A stretch of 64,000 bases of DNA from Terfezia claveryi (lineage: Eukaryota > Ascomycota > Pezizomycetes > Pezizales > Pezizaceae). The notes below the pieces were generated by a model, which was given only the letters and a program-made list of their open reading frames with translations, was not told where the DNA came from and made no database searches. The stretch covers positions 248,001-312,000 of the forward strand of contig WHUX01000042.1 in NCBI GenBank assembly GCA_015179025.1. The letters are read 5' to 3'. This document shows, piece after piece, positions 1-10,900 of the stretch. How positions within the stretch are numbered: the first letter of the stretch is position 1; every line of letters starts with the position of its first letter. The position numbers and the translations under genes were made by a program.

Positions 1-745
1 GATCTTCGATGAGTCTCTCATGTTTAAGGACGCTAATGCCATCGAGCTCAAGGAAGACTTTAAGAACCGCTTCAGGAACGTCAGTCGGCTCATGGACTGC
101 GTGGGGTGTGATAAGTGTCGTCTCTGGGGCAAGGTTCAGACCCAGGGTTATGGAACTGCTCTCAAGGTCCTCTTTGAATTTGACGAGAATAAGGGTGTTG
201 CGGAAAATCCACCGCTGAGGAGGACTGAGTTGGTTGCGCTGGTGAACACCCTAGATAAGCTTAGCACTAGTTTGAATGCCGTGAGCAAATTCCAGCAGAT
301 GTGGGAGACAAGACAATTACAAGAAAAGCAGCAAGTGGATGAGGGCGAGGGCAGGAAGGTGCAAAATATTGCCTCACCTAAAGAGACAGAGTCAGAGGAT
401 CATCATGATCATGAGAATATGAGCATTAGTGAGATCTTTTGGGAGGAGCTGGAGGTGGTGTGGGAGGCGACAAGATTTATTGTGGGAAGTTGGTTTGCGT
501 TGCCTGAGCATATGTTAGTATACCCCTGGAATTCTGTATTCTATACGCTCAGTAAACTGACTAGTTCGGCTCTATTTAGTTGGGAGATTGTCAAACATGA
601 AGCAGAGCATCTTTACAACGTTTACTTCTTGAAACATGATGTTACGGATAGGAAGGTGAAGTGGTATGAGATGAAGCCGGTAGACGTCAGGGCTATCAAG
701 GAAGAGAGGAAGAAGCGGAAACTACGCGAGAGAGATGAGTTGTAG
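1..745 (+). CDS. ERO1: ERO1, endoplasmic reticulum oxidoreductin, 3' part
   Basis: This is the C-terminal half of the flavoenzyme that re-oxidises protein disulfide isomerase in the ER lumen. The open frame runs in from the left edge without a start, so the gene is cut by the window. Near the beginning it shows DCVGCDKCRLWGKVQ, the C-x2-C-x2-C signature holding the active-site cysteine pair, followed by QTQGYGTALKVLF, a typical FAD-domain stretch. After that come a long acidic linker and a region with two Trp-rich hydrophobic segments, and the protein ends in a very basic tail (KEERKKRKLRERDEL). The tail looks like the extended, membrane-associating tails of fungal Ero1 proteins. The ending DEL, preceded by R, loosely resembles an HDEL retrieval signal, but that is inference. 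No break is seen in this part. Confidence 0.93.
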   Translation, partial: IFDESLMFKDANAIELKEDFKNRFRNVSRLMDCVGCDKCRLWGKVQTQGYGTALKVLFEFDENKGVAENPPLRRTELVALVNTLDKLSTSLNAVSKFQQMWETRQLQEKQQVDEGEGRKVQNIASPKETESEDHHDHENMSISEIFWEELEVVWEATRFIVGSWFALPEHMLVYPWNSVFYTLSKLTSSALFSWEIVKHEAEHLYNVYFLKHDVTDRKVKWYEMKPVDVRAIKEERKKRKLRERDEL

Positions 746-1058
746 AAGGCTAGTTTACTTTTTTAAAAAAAAAGAATGAGTTGAGGGATTCGGTGTTTTG
801 GGTGTTTGTTATGTATGGCTTTAGAGTTTGTCCCTATAAAGAATTGTAGTTCCTGGTTTTTCGAGGTAAAACTGGTTATGTATGAAGAAATATTCCGATT
901 GTTAAATCTAATGCAAGGCCTCACATCTTGCGAAAATAAACTTAAACTCTTCACGAAACCTTAAAACGGAAGTAAACAACCTTAACTTTATGAATGCACC
1001 CTAGTTATGACAGACCCAAATTCACTGTGAGATTCTCTGGCCAAAAGTAGCTTTGAAC

Positions 1059-1585
1059 ATGCTGCTAACAAAAGCCTGTAGCCTCGATGCGCAAGGCAAG
1101 AATCTTACAGAAACGCAATCAGCTATCCTTCTCGAGCTGAACAAGATACTTTGGACAGTTAACCAGATGTATTTAGTCCCGTCCACACTTCCATCGCCCT
1201 TCAAATCTATTTTTCACTGAACCCATGAGGGGAAAAAAAAAAAAAAAAGCATCAACTGACCCCGAACCTACCAACTCTTACTAGTAACACCTCTCTCACA
1301 AAAACCCTCGCCTTAACAAAATCCGCCCCTTCACCGACTACTAACCAGCCGACACCTCCGTCCACACAATCGCGCTCAAAGCTCTCTGCCGCGGCAATAC
1401 GAGCATCGGGGGTCGATGTCATGGAGGTAGGAGCGCTGGTCAAGGCATTACAGGAAGCCATGGCTTCTGGAAAGGGCGTGTTTGGGAAGGCGTTGGGTGT
1501 AGGTGGGGAGAGTGGGGATGGAGATGGAGATGGAGGTGGAGAGGGGAGTCAGGAGGAGGAGGTGGGGGGAGATGAGGAGGATTGA
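1059..1585 (+). CDS. small two-exon gene, hypothetical protein of about 136 residues
   Basis: I do not recognise this protein. Two reading frames join cleanly across an intron at 1169-1284 (GTATTT donor, CTGAC branch-like site, CTAG acceptor), giving exactly 137 codons including stop. The first part is predicted helical (AILLELNKILWTVNQ, then TSLTKTLALTK). A Ser/Thr/Pro/Gln linker follows, then a second helix (VDVMEVGALVKALQEAMASG), and the end is a Gly/Asp/Glu-rich acidic tail. Two short helices joined by a low-complexity linker suit a small subunit of a coiled-coil complex, but no family is named. An extra upstream exon is possible, because the frame is open to 1013 and an AG lies just before it. 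Without expression data the model is tentative. Confidence 0.4.
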
Positions 1586-1916
1586 TGGGGTGTGGGAACG
1601 GGAATGCGCGCTGTGATGGTGAAGGGAAGAGAAGGGGATCAGACTGTGATATTTAAAAAGTTAAGTGCTGTATATAATTCTAGCAATGGATTAACATGTT
1701 GATTTGATTGCTGCTCACAAAACCGTCAATATCATATTAACAATTTATAAAACAAGAAAATCAAGTGATAACCTATTCGAAATACTACCGTGAATGATTT
1801 TTAAAAAACCCAAGAATACAAAGAGGTGTGTAGAAGTAACATCTAAAAAAATATAATGACTAGAACCTCATGTGTAAGCCAGGTCCGCCTCCCTCAACTC
1901 CTACCATTATATGATC

Positions 1917-3983
1917 TTAAACCTCATTACTTCCATAGGTAGTAGTATTTGCCCCGGTATCCCTGGCTGCAGGGCTCGTTGTCCTGCTCCCTACACTTCC
2001 ACCAGAGCCCTCATTTGCATTCCTCATGTCATCCCATGCCGCCCCAAACCTCCTCCTACTCTCCCCCAACAAACCTTCCTCTTCCTCTTCCTCCTCCTCC
2101 GCAAACTCCTCTTCCGCTTCATCCATACCAACGCCCCTCGGCGTCCTCACCAAATTCGTCAGTGCCGCCACAAGGAATACCCCCAAAAACGCAAACTGCG
2201 CCCAGAAGGCGAACGCACCAAAGAAGGGGAAATTAAGCGCTACGCGGTTAATAAACGTAGATACCACTGTAGGGGTACATATATCTGTACTTGATTCCTC
2301 TGTACAAGGACGGAGGAATTCAGGATGGTTTGTACAATCTGCTGGGCCAGTTCCGGTTGGGTTCCGGGAACAGTAGAGCTGTCCACCATAGTGACCGTAC
2401 TGTGGCGCAATGACCATTGGGAGGGCGTAGTTTATTGCGAGGACGGTCAGGGTAAGGATCACAGTGGAGATGAGAAGGCCTTGTGGGCGGGTGCGGCCCT
2501 TGCGGACTTTGAAGAAGGTAACCCTGAAAGGGAGTGTTAGTGAGAACCTTGCATTTTATGGATCCAGAGGAGGGGTATTCTTGCCATAGAAACCTGATTC
2601 CAATGAAAGAAATTCCAACAATAGTGCTGACAAATATATCCAGAACCAAAAACAATGTGAGTGCATAGTCCAATGGGAAGAACTTGGATGCCGAAACGAA
2701 GATAGCATTGACTGGATTGAATATCTCCGTATGGGGTAGGATATATCCGCAGCGCTTCCCACAGGGAGAGTTCGTGATCTTATCAATCCTATTGAGAGCC
2801 ATTGAGTCAGCATTTTCAGTGACAAAGATGGAAGCTATGTGAGGTACATACGCTGTAAGTAACATCGATACCCAAATCCCAATCGCCACAAACAACAAAA
2901 TCAGCCCAAAAAGAATAGTGAAAGGCCGCAATGCCGCCTTCAACCTGAGCAGCCATGACCTCTGTTTAGCTTCATTCTCCAGCCGTAGCTTCCTAAGCAA
3001 TGTCCTCTCCCTCCTTTTTAAAATCTCAAGGGTCCTTCTATCCTTGTCTGTTGATCTATAATCTGTGCTCCCACTAGCCCTTGTCTCGAGAATTCTGATC
3101 TCTTCCTGAATCTCTAGGAGCTCTTGGTTCAAAGTGGAAGAAGCAGCGGTGCCGGATACCGCTGGGACAGACTTGATCATGGAAACAGGGAGTAGGGCGA
3201 ATCCAGGGGCAGTATAAATTATGTAGAGAATTGTACCGAGCGAGAGAAGGACCCCGGTGATGAAGGTGAGAGCCCTCTCACCATCTAGGCGGGCTGGTTA
3301 GCATATGCCACTGAAGCTTTTGATTCAAGATACGCCTACGATTCTCTAGGAGCAATCGCCTGAAGTAATCCAAGTCCACATGCCCATGCATATCCCTTGC
3401 CACAGGCACAAAAAAACCTATGAGGAATAATACCAGAAGCAACACCATCAACCCAATGCAATACTTAAGAGCACCCAGAATACGTTGCCTCATTGTGGTC
3501 TCCTCGTCTTGTTCCTCATATCTATTCACCATATTAGCCAAAGCCCATCTGATGTGGAAACTAGAAGAGTATACTCACAGGAAATACGCAAATGGTATAA
3601 CCAACAGGCACATAAGCGCATTCAAAGAATACAAAAAATAATACAACACTTTAAGTTGCAGTAAAATATGATTCACTGCATCAGGTGTTGCCCATGGCTC
3701 CTTCAGCCCACTTTTATTGCTTGTAGTGGACGACACAAGCGCAATGTCTACGGGAAGCAGACAGACCGTCGCAAAAAGCGATGTGAGAGCAAGGATGCAG
3801 ACAACGGAGACAAAGCTATCTCGATCATATCGATGTTTGTATGTATTAACCTGGTCATATCGATTAATATACACACCCAAAGGACATAGATCTCAGGGCG
3901 CTCACAAAGATCGCAGAAGCTAGAACAAGTAGCACCAGCACCACTGCAGCAGTGATCCAGATAAGAGCCGTTTGGGCTGCCAT
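1917..3983 (-). CDS. probable lysosomal/vacuolar cobalamin transporter, LMBD1 type
   Basis: Multi-pass membrane protein of the LMBR1/LMBD1 family, thought to export vitamin B12 from the lysosome or vacuole. Six exons (3983-3877, 3815-3579, 3521-3340, 3284-2852, 2788-2585, 2523-1917) give 589 residues in one frame, close to the fungal family length. Family landmarks in order: an N-terminal membrane segment, [14 protein letters not shown], the [19 protein letters not shown] segment, [19 protein letters not shown], a cytosolic coiled-coil loop rich in Arg/Glu ([10 protein letters not shown]), [26 protein letters not shown], and near the end [22 protein letters not shown]. The tail is acidic and low-complexity. 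Intron 5 (2524-2584) starts with GC rather than GT. The ATG at 3983 is followed directly by a hydrophobic segment, which supports this start. Confidence 0.92.
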
Positions 3984-4280
3984 CTTGTGTCCCCTTTCAG
4001 ATACCGCTTTGTATTAGTGATATTTTGAATAGAGCAAGATATATGGTTTAATTTCAGTTTTCAGTATTCGCACACGGTGATATGCTGACGTCCACGTTCA
4101 TGGGAGGTTTATGGGACGGAGACCAAGGCAAATTGGTTTCATGACGTTTTACCTACTACCAGCACGAAGCAAGTTCCGCGACCAGGATTGGAACCGCGCC
4201 GGAAGAACCACCTGCGTCGTGCACTTATGCAGGCGAAGTTCGGTAGCTGCAAGAGCGGGCTTGGCAAGCGACCAATAACC

Positions 4281-4620
4281 TTAGTTACGGGGAGTACATC
4301 CTTTGACATGGCTCAACTTATCTTCAACACCATACTTAGCGGCAACGGTAGCAGTGTCACCACCAATAATAATACAGTGTTGGCCTTCTCCGATAGCGGC
4401 ATGGTATAACTTGATAGGGCCCATCCATCCATCAGGGATGCCAATGCTGTCAGTAGCACTGTCAGTTTGAGCGTTCGCAGCGAACTTGTCGGCAGTCATG
4501 GCAACACAACCTCAGCACTATTCTTCTTTGACTCCATGATATTTCCAACATTTTGAGCTCCTGCCTCATCCAAGAGGGAGTTACCAATCCTAATGCCCTC
4601 CAAGGTCATCTTGAAGGTAA
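4281..4620 (-). pseudogene. phosphoglycerate kinase pseudogene fragment
   Basis: The minus strand encodes pieces of the C-terminal half of glycolytic phosphoglycerate kinase in the right order but broken. First comes GFTFKMTLEGIRIGNSLLDE with a following EAGAQNVGNIM stretch. The frame then shifts where the family has VDYV. TADKFAANAQTDSATDS and GIPDGWMG follow, and a large internal piece (the hinge and the WNGPPGVFE region) is missing. It resumes at IIIGGDTATVAAKYGVEDKL and stops just before the conserved STGGGA segment. With a frame shift, an internal deletion and lost ends it cannot be a working kinase. A second, intact copy must exist elsewhere in a living fungus. No poly(A) tract or target duplication marks it clearly as a retrocopy. 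Confidence 0.85.
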
Positions 4621-4625
4621 AGCCA

Positions 4626-5310
4626 AACCATCACAAACCCCCTGGGGAAGCTCAACGCCAATCATGGAGCTGTGAGCTCGGCGGGAAGTTCCAAAAGCAT
4701 CGTCTATGGAAACTGAGATCAGTGGAGGACGAGTTTCATGACCGCTCTGAGGTCATTGATGATTGGGATGAAATAATGGATCGTGTTGGTTCAAGCACAC
4801 AGGCTGTATGTCAGTCTAGCAAGGCTGACACAGCTGCTGGTGACAGAACATCAATATTTGGTGGTGGTGGGGAGTCAGCTGAGAAGGAGAAAGATACAGG
4901 CGCAGCCCCAGCTGATGAGGGTGAACTTATTATGATGAATTAGTCTGGCCGGCACCGGACTCTCGGTAGAGACATGATGAATATGCTATGGAGGCCATGT
5001 ATAGGTTTTGACCTAGGCCTAGGCCTCAATGAGAGCAGAAACAAGAATGTACATATCCCTATTTGATACCACAACATAGTTTATTTTCACAAACAAATAT
5101 GACGCTATACCATGTTATAGGTAAAGTGATATTTCACAACATGTGCAGGCAATATCATAAACATTCATCGTAATTATGGGGAGCCCTCCAAACCATACAA
5201 GACAACCCAAACCATAAGACTATTATTACCCAAGCACAATCATGACGAATAGCCGGGATTTAGTCTCGCCATCTATCGCAAGTATCTAATACAGTCACCA
5301 TAATAACGCC
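4626..5310. other. intergenic, one unassigned open frame
   Basis: Between the PGK remnant and YKT6. An open frame on the plus strand (4593-4943, acidic end rich in Gly/Glu/Asp) overlaps the PGK remnant. It has no recognisable motif and is not called a gene. The part after 4944 is AT-rich and featureless. Confidence 0.4.
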
Positions 5311-6155
5311 TTATGAAATGACACAGCAGGAGTTCTGCTTCTTTGCCTGTACTCAGCCAAGACCAATTAGCATGTGCAATATTTTCCGGGTTCTGTGACG
5401 CCCTCTCGAGTTTACGCACCTGTGTGTAGAACATTTTGCTCTGCGCACTCAACCCCTCACTCCTCTCCACCAAATTCTCGATCTTCGTCCCCCTCTCCAA
5501 AACACTCTCAATCGTCTTATGCAGCACAATCTTCGTCTCATCCAGCTCCTGCTGAATCTTCAAGATACTATCCGCCTGTCTCGGGTCCTGATACTTTTTG
5601 ATGTAATCTTGAAGGGACGATAAATCAAGCTTCACGGTTCCGTTGGCCCACTTCGCCCGTGGATGGAGAGTCAGGAAATCGTCCATCACTTGCGTTAGAA
5701 GCTTGTGTGCGACGAGTTTCGGGTATTCATGGTCGGAGATGATGACACCGGCGCAGCCTTCGGAGCGACCGTAAACATGGAAGGTGTATGCTATGGGCGG
5801 GTAAATATAATTAGCACTGGCGAATCCGTGAGCTGAGAGGTAGATGAGGGCTCACATTGTTCCTGAATGTCCTGTCGCTGGGCTGGCGCTGTCCTCTCTG
5901 CGACATTGGTTGAGAAGAAGGTCAGAAACTCAGCGACACTGTGGCATAAAGTCAGTTAGGAGATCCTTTAGCTTTCCTGAGATTTGGGAAGCTGTACGTG
6001 CTGCGCTGAAAGAATGAAAAGCTGCTCAAGTCATTCACAGCGCACAGCTCATGCGCGGGTTTCGGGTCGTTCCGAAAGACCTGGCTGATGGTGAGCTCTC
6101 AGGCGCAGTTAGGGTTATGGTGCAATCTACTTACGCCGATGTAGTAGATCTTCAT
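5311..6155 (-). CDS. YKT6: YKT6, R-SNARE of ER-Golgi and vacuolar fusion
   Basis: Lipid-anchored v-SNARE with a longin domain. Five exons (6155-6135, 6080-5998, 5938-5856, 5790-5420, 5346-5311) give 197 residues, the usual length. The N-terminus MKIYYIGVFRNDPKPA opens the longin fold. The SNARE helix follows, with LDETKIVLHKTIESVLERG carrying the central Arg (zero layer) and then LSAQSKMFYTQAKKQNSCC. The protein ends CCVIS. The last four residues fit a CaaX prenylation box, and the preceding Cys is the palmitoylation site known in this family. The last exon codes only 11 residues and is recovered by removing the intron at 5347-5419. Reading through that intron would replace the lipid anchor with an unrelated tail. 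Same strand as RPN10 upstream. Confidence 0.95.
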
Positions 6156-6539
6156 ATTGTTTTCAGTCTAAATACAAAGAAAGATTCGTGGAGAGCTCGG
6201 TGCTTGCGAAGGCAAAAAGTGTGAGAGCTTCGGTGTGATGATCCGCACAGCCAAGGGGGTTACGGCGGTACTGTACTAAACTTAAACATCCACGACAACC
6301 GTGACCGCACGTGAGTTACCTACCATAAGTAAACAAACGTGTGAATATGGAGTGGGATCAGAATGTCCCAGATTATAGACGGAAACTATTTCAGAAGCTT
6401 ATTACTCTGGCCTGAATTTATCTGAACGGAATCGATCTAGATAAACAGAATTCATTATGCTATCCTCCTAGGGCTCATCAATACTGCTCTTGGCGCTGGT
6501 GCTATGGATAAGCATGCCGGGTGGCCAGTTGCATCTCCC
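6156..6539. other. intergenic, promoter side of YKT6
   Basis: About 380 bases between the YKT6 start and the RPN10 stop, both genes on the minus strand. It should hold the YKT6 promoter and the RPN10 3' end. No clear TATA box or other named element is seen. Confidence 0.4.
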
Positions 6540-7594
6540 CTAATTAGTATCCATCCTATCGTCATCCTTCTTACTGCTGTCTCCCTTCTCATCCTCCTTT
6601 AATAATGGTGTGCTCTCATCTTCTTCCTTGACAGCTCCCAAAGTGCTTGATCCCTCTCCTCTTTCCTTCGCTTCCCGTTCCTCCTTCGCCTTTTGCTGCT
6701 TCTCAACCCTAGCCTTCTCTTCTTCCATGGACATTCTGAGAGCAAGAGCAAGCTCGGGATCGAGGCTGGGATCCACGCCAAATTCAAACCCGCCAATATC
6801 GCCTGCCACATCCCCCCAGCCCCGGCCCCACTACCGGCTCCAGCACCGTCTCCAGATAGTATCGGGGTTGTGAGTAACAGGTCTGAAAGGAGATGCGGCC
6901 CTGGTGGAATGGTGGCCAAATGTGAGTTGTCACTTGCATTGATAGCGTTGACGAAGGCCTGGAGCTTGGATGTGTTCTCCGATTCGATCTCTCCGAAATT
7001 GACAAAATCTATGGCTATATTGTTCTTCTTCATCTTTTTGGCGAGCTTAACAAGTGTCTTCTCATCTTCGAGGATTGGTGACCCAACAAAACAAATAATG
7101 CGTTGCCTTTGGGCCCTGTTTTGCCGATGCTTGAGAGCAAGCTAAAATGGAGTATGTATTAGCTCACTGCGCATGGTAATCCATTGCACGTAGAATACGT
7201 ACACCGGCTACTTGAATTCCACTCGTCAGATGTAGCTCGCCTTTTATCTTCGTATTGTGGAGTGCGCTTAATATTTTCCCGAAGTCTTCAGTCAAGGTGA
7301 CGAGAACCTCTGGACCTTTGCCTCCCATCGTCATCAATCCTACTGAGGACTCCGGGTTTGCTTGGGTTTTGGCAGAGAAGATAAGGTTGACAGCGTCGGA
7401 CTGAGATTCGAAACGGGTTGGTCTACCTCACGAGTGTCAGCTGTCATCTACGTCGCTGTTCAAATGCCAGGCCTACGTATAGTCTCCATTCCGTGCATGC
7501 TCACTGTTGTCAATTCTGTGCGGAGGTCAGTAACTTGATGAACTGGAGTAATGGGCCAAGTGACATACATTATCATAGTAGCCTCCAACCCCAT
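6540..7594 (-). CDS. RPN10: RPN10, 26S proteasome ubiquitin receptor
   Basis: Regulatory-particle subunit that binds polyubiquitin. Exons 7594-7569, 7515-7477, 7422-7203, 7141-6847 and 6802-6540 give 280 residues. The N-terminus [20 protein letters not shown] opens the von Willebrand A domain, which continues through [18 protein letters not shown] and [14 protein letters not shown] to [20 protein letters not shown]. The ubiquitin-interacting motif is [15 protein letters not shown], followed by a Lys/Glu-rich helical tail. The Met-Gly start and His in [10 protein letters not shown] (Trp in most relatives) are small oddities. Joining the VWA part to the UIM part needs either a 44-nt G-rich intron (6803-6846, GTGCTG to GGCAG) or a frame correction; the intron gives a perfect frame. 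Divergent from SLH1. Confidence 0.93.
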
Positions 7595-7917
7595 TTTTGG
7601 AATCTGTCAGCTGTTTCTCTGTAAAACGTCAAAGGTGTTGATTTATGAACAAAGCCCGTCGTGGGATGTGAAGAAGATTGTTCCGTTGACGTGAGAGCTG
7701 TCAAATGCCACTAGTGTTAAACTCTACCCGCAGAGCCCCACCAAACGCTCTTGGAGGTGAGTAAGAATGACCCATTTACACCTTCAAAAGCGCTGTGCTC
7801 GCAACAACCACACTGTCCCTCGACAAGAACGAGTGACAAAAGACCGCCCAAGGTGTCGACTCTATTTTTGCGGCCAGGAATCACTCAACAAATACAGTCA
7901 AAAAGTTATCTACGGAC
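7595..7917. promoter_or_regulatory. shared divergent promoter region RPN10 / SLH1
   Basis: The 323 bases between two start codons pointing away from each other must contain both promoters. I looked for the yeast proteasome box GGTGGCAAA and for a TATA box and found neither in clear form. A short AT-poor, C-rich stretch lies just upstream of SLH1. Confidence 0.5.
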
Positions 7918-10900
7918 ATGGCTACTCACGAGTCACCATGGTTTGCTCAGTTGATGGAGATGAGGGAGGCCTTACAGCAGCTAATGAAATCGCAACTCCC
8001 TACCATGCCCAGGCAGGTAAATGAAATGCTCTTGGATGAAGACGATCTATCTGGTACTGGAGTCTCAGACAGCGTATTCGACAACATTGATGACTTTTAC
8101 AGCAGTTCCAGCGATTTCTTGGAGGAGGATGGTGTGGTAGACCACGATGGAGGCCTCTATGGCAGGGAATGGCTCACACATCAATGTATCGAGTACTGTT
8201 CCCGGAGGGGTGGCAATGCATTGGAACCCGATGAGCTGGCATCAAACCTACTAGCCCTTCTTTCCTCCAACACCAATAACGCCGAACTACAATCATCGCT
8301 CACCGATATCTTGGGATATGAAGATCTTGAACTCGTTGAGGAATTGATATTACACCGAGAGACACTTCTGCGGAGTGTTTCCACGGGGTCGAACCAACGG
8401 AGTCGTGGAAAAGCTGAACTGGCGGATGATATTATATTACGGCTAATGACGAAGGAGCAGCGAGAAGAGGCCCTGAAAAAACAAGATCTGGAACATAAAT
8501 CAAAGCCACTTGGTCCAAAGTTTGCAGAGCCATCGTTGAATTACCCTCATATATACCGATCACACGATGCAGGCAACACTCTGAGCGCAGCGGGGAAGAA
8601 ATACAGCTTGCCAATTGGTTCACGACAAGAAGAAAATGAGAAGTACAAGTACCAAGAAATTATTATACCAGCCGCGGAAGCTGGTAAAAGAAGATTCAAT
8701 GAGAAGCCAGTATTTATATCCGAGATGGACAAATTATGTCAGAATACCTTTAAAGGATACAAGTCCCTGAATAGAATGCAGTCATTACTCTACGAAGTTG
8801 CATATAAAACCAACGAGAACATGCTCATTTGTGCCCCTACTGGTGCCGTAGGTCGATACCGTGGTATGACTGAGTATAGGCCTAGGCTTACCTATCCTAG
8901 GGAAAAACGGATGCCGCTATGCTCACCATTCTCAATGTAATTGCTCGCAATTGTGAACCGTCTCCTCTAACTGAGCCCGATGCACAAGCTTTCCTCTGCC
9001 AGAAGGATGACTTCAAGATAGTACGTCTGCTCAGTTCTATCCCAGTTTACTCTGCTCACTGTTGCGTTCCAGATCTATGTGGCGCCTATGAAAGCGCTGG
9101 CTTCTGAAGTTGTTGAGAAATTAGGGAAGCGGCTTGATTGGTTGGGCATTGAAGTTCGTGAATTAACAGGTATCATTGCTCGGCTCCAGCCTTTAAATGT
9201 GTGTGCATACTGAGTGGTATAAGGGGATATGCACCTCACAAAGGCAGAAATTCTTCGTACGCAAATTATTGTCACTACGCCTGAGAAATGGGATGTGGTA
9301 ACGCGCAAGAGTACTGGTGACGTGGAACTGGTGCAAAAGGTCCGACTTTTGATCATTGACGAAGTACACATGCTTCACGATGAACGAGGAGCTGTGATAG
9401 AAAGCATTGTTGCAAGAACTGAAAGACAAGTGGAGTCCACCCAATCAATGATTAGAATTGTTGGGCTTTCTGCTACATTGCCCAACTATGTTGATGTTGC
9501 GTCTTTTCTCCGAGTCAATCCCTTTGCAGGCTTATTCTACTTCGATGCATCCTTTCGTCCGGTACCCCTTGAACAGCATTTTGTTGGAGTCCGAGGGAAA
9601 GCAGGCTCAAAACAATCAAATGAGAATCTCGATAGGGCTGCTTTCGAGAAGGTCAAGGAAATGCTGAAAATGGGACATCAGGTGATGGTTTTTGTACATT
9701 CACGGAAGGATACTGTCAGGACAGCACGAAGGCTATATGAGATGGCGCAAGATGACCAGTGTTGGGACCTTTTCGATCCTCAATACCTCCCCCGATATCC
9801 TATTGCAGTACAGGAAATGAATAGATCGAAAGCAAGAGAACTTAGGGATTTGTTCCCGAAAGGTTTTGGAGTTCATCACGCCGGAATGCTGCGCTCAGAT
9901 AGAAATTCAATCGAGCGACTTTTCGGGGAGGGCCTTATAAAGGTACTATGCTGTACCGCGACCCTTGCCTGGGGTGTCAACTTACCAGCAGCCGCGGTCG
10001 TCATACGGGGGACACAGCTTTACAGCTCTCAGAAGGGTACTTTTGTCGACCTCGGCATTCTAGATGTTCTGCAGATTTTTGGTAGAGCAGGTCGACCACA
10101 ATTCCAACGTAACCTGCCTGACTTCCTCTTGGGAAATTTATATGCTGAATCACGTGATAGAAACCGGTGTTGGATATATTTGCACGACCATTGATAAACT
10201 GCCACACTACCTCTCAGCGGTCACTCAACAACATCCGATTGAGTCAAGGCTAGCCGAGAAGATAATTGATAATCTGAATGCAGAAATTGCACTCGGTACA
10301 GTGACCACTGTGCACGAAGGGGTGCAGTGGCTTGGGTATTCGTATATGTTTGTGCGGTGGAAAAAGAATCCTCTCGGCTACGGCATTGATTGGCAAGAAT
10401 TTCATGATGATCCTACCCTGACTCAAAGGCGGAGATCACTTATCATCAAAGCAGCAAAGCACCTGCAAAACCTCCAGATGATTATATATAATGAAACTAC
10501 TGAGTCACTATCTCCCAAGGATCTTGGCCGAATTGCATCTAATTTCTACATTCTGAACACAAGTATCGAGATCTTTAACAATCTACTCAAGCCTACACAA
10601 TCAGAAGCTGATATTCTATCCATCATTGCTCTCAGTGGGGAGTTTGATAATATTCAATCAAGAGGTTAGCACCATCATGCTTCTTCTAATTCTATTTACG
10701 CTGACATATGTAAAGATAATGAGGCCCAAGAATTGATGATGCTCAGAGAGAATGATTGCCCGTGTGAGATTCCTGGTAAATCCGAGGATACGCACGTAAA
10801 GACAAATATTTTACTGCAAGCATATATCTCAAGGGCAAATCTTGAGGATTTTGCCCTGGTATCAGACTCTGCATACGTTGCTCAAAATGCAGCTAGAATT

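Noticed and set aside
4140..4270. GGTTCCAATCC on the minus strand, like a tRNA T-loop
   Set aside because: No matching acceptor stem, D-arm or anticodon arm could be built around it.
4593..4943. Plus-strand open frame with an acidic Gly-rich end
   Set aside because: It overlaps the PGK remnant in the opposite direction and shows no domain or splice support.
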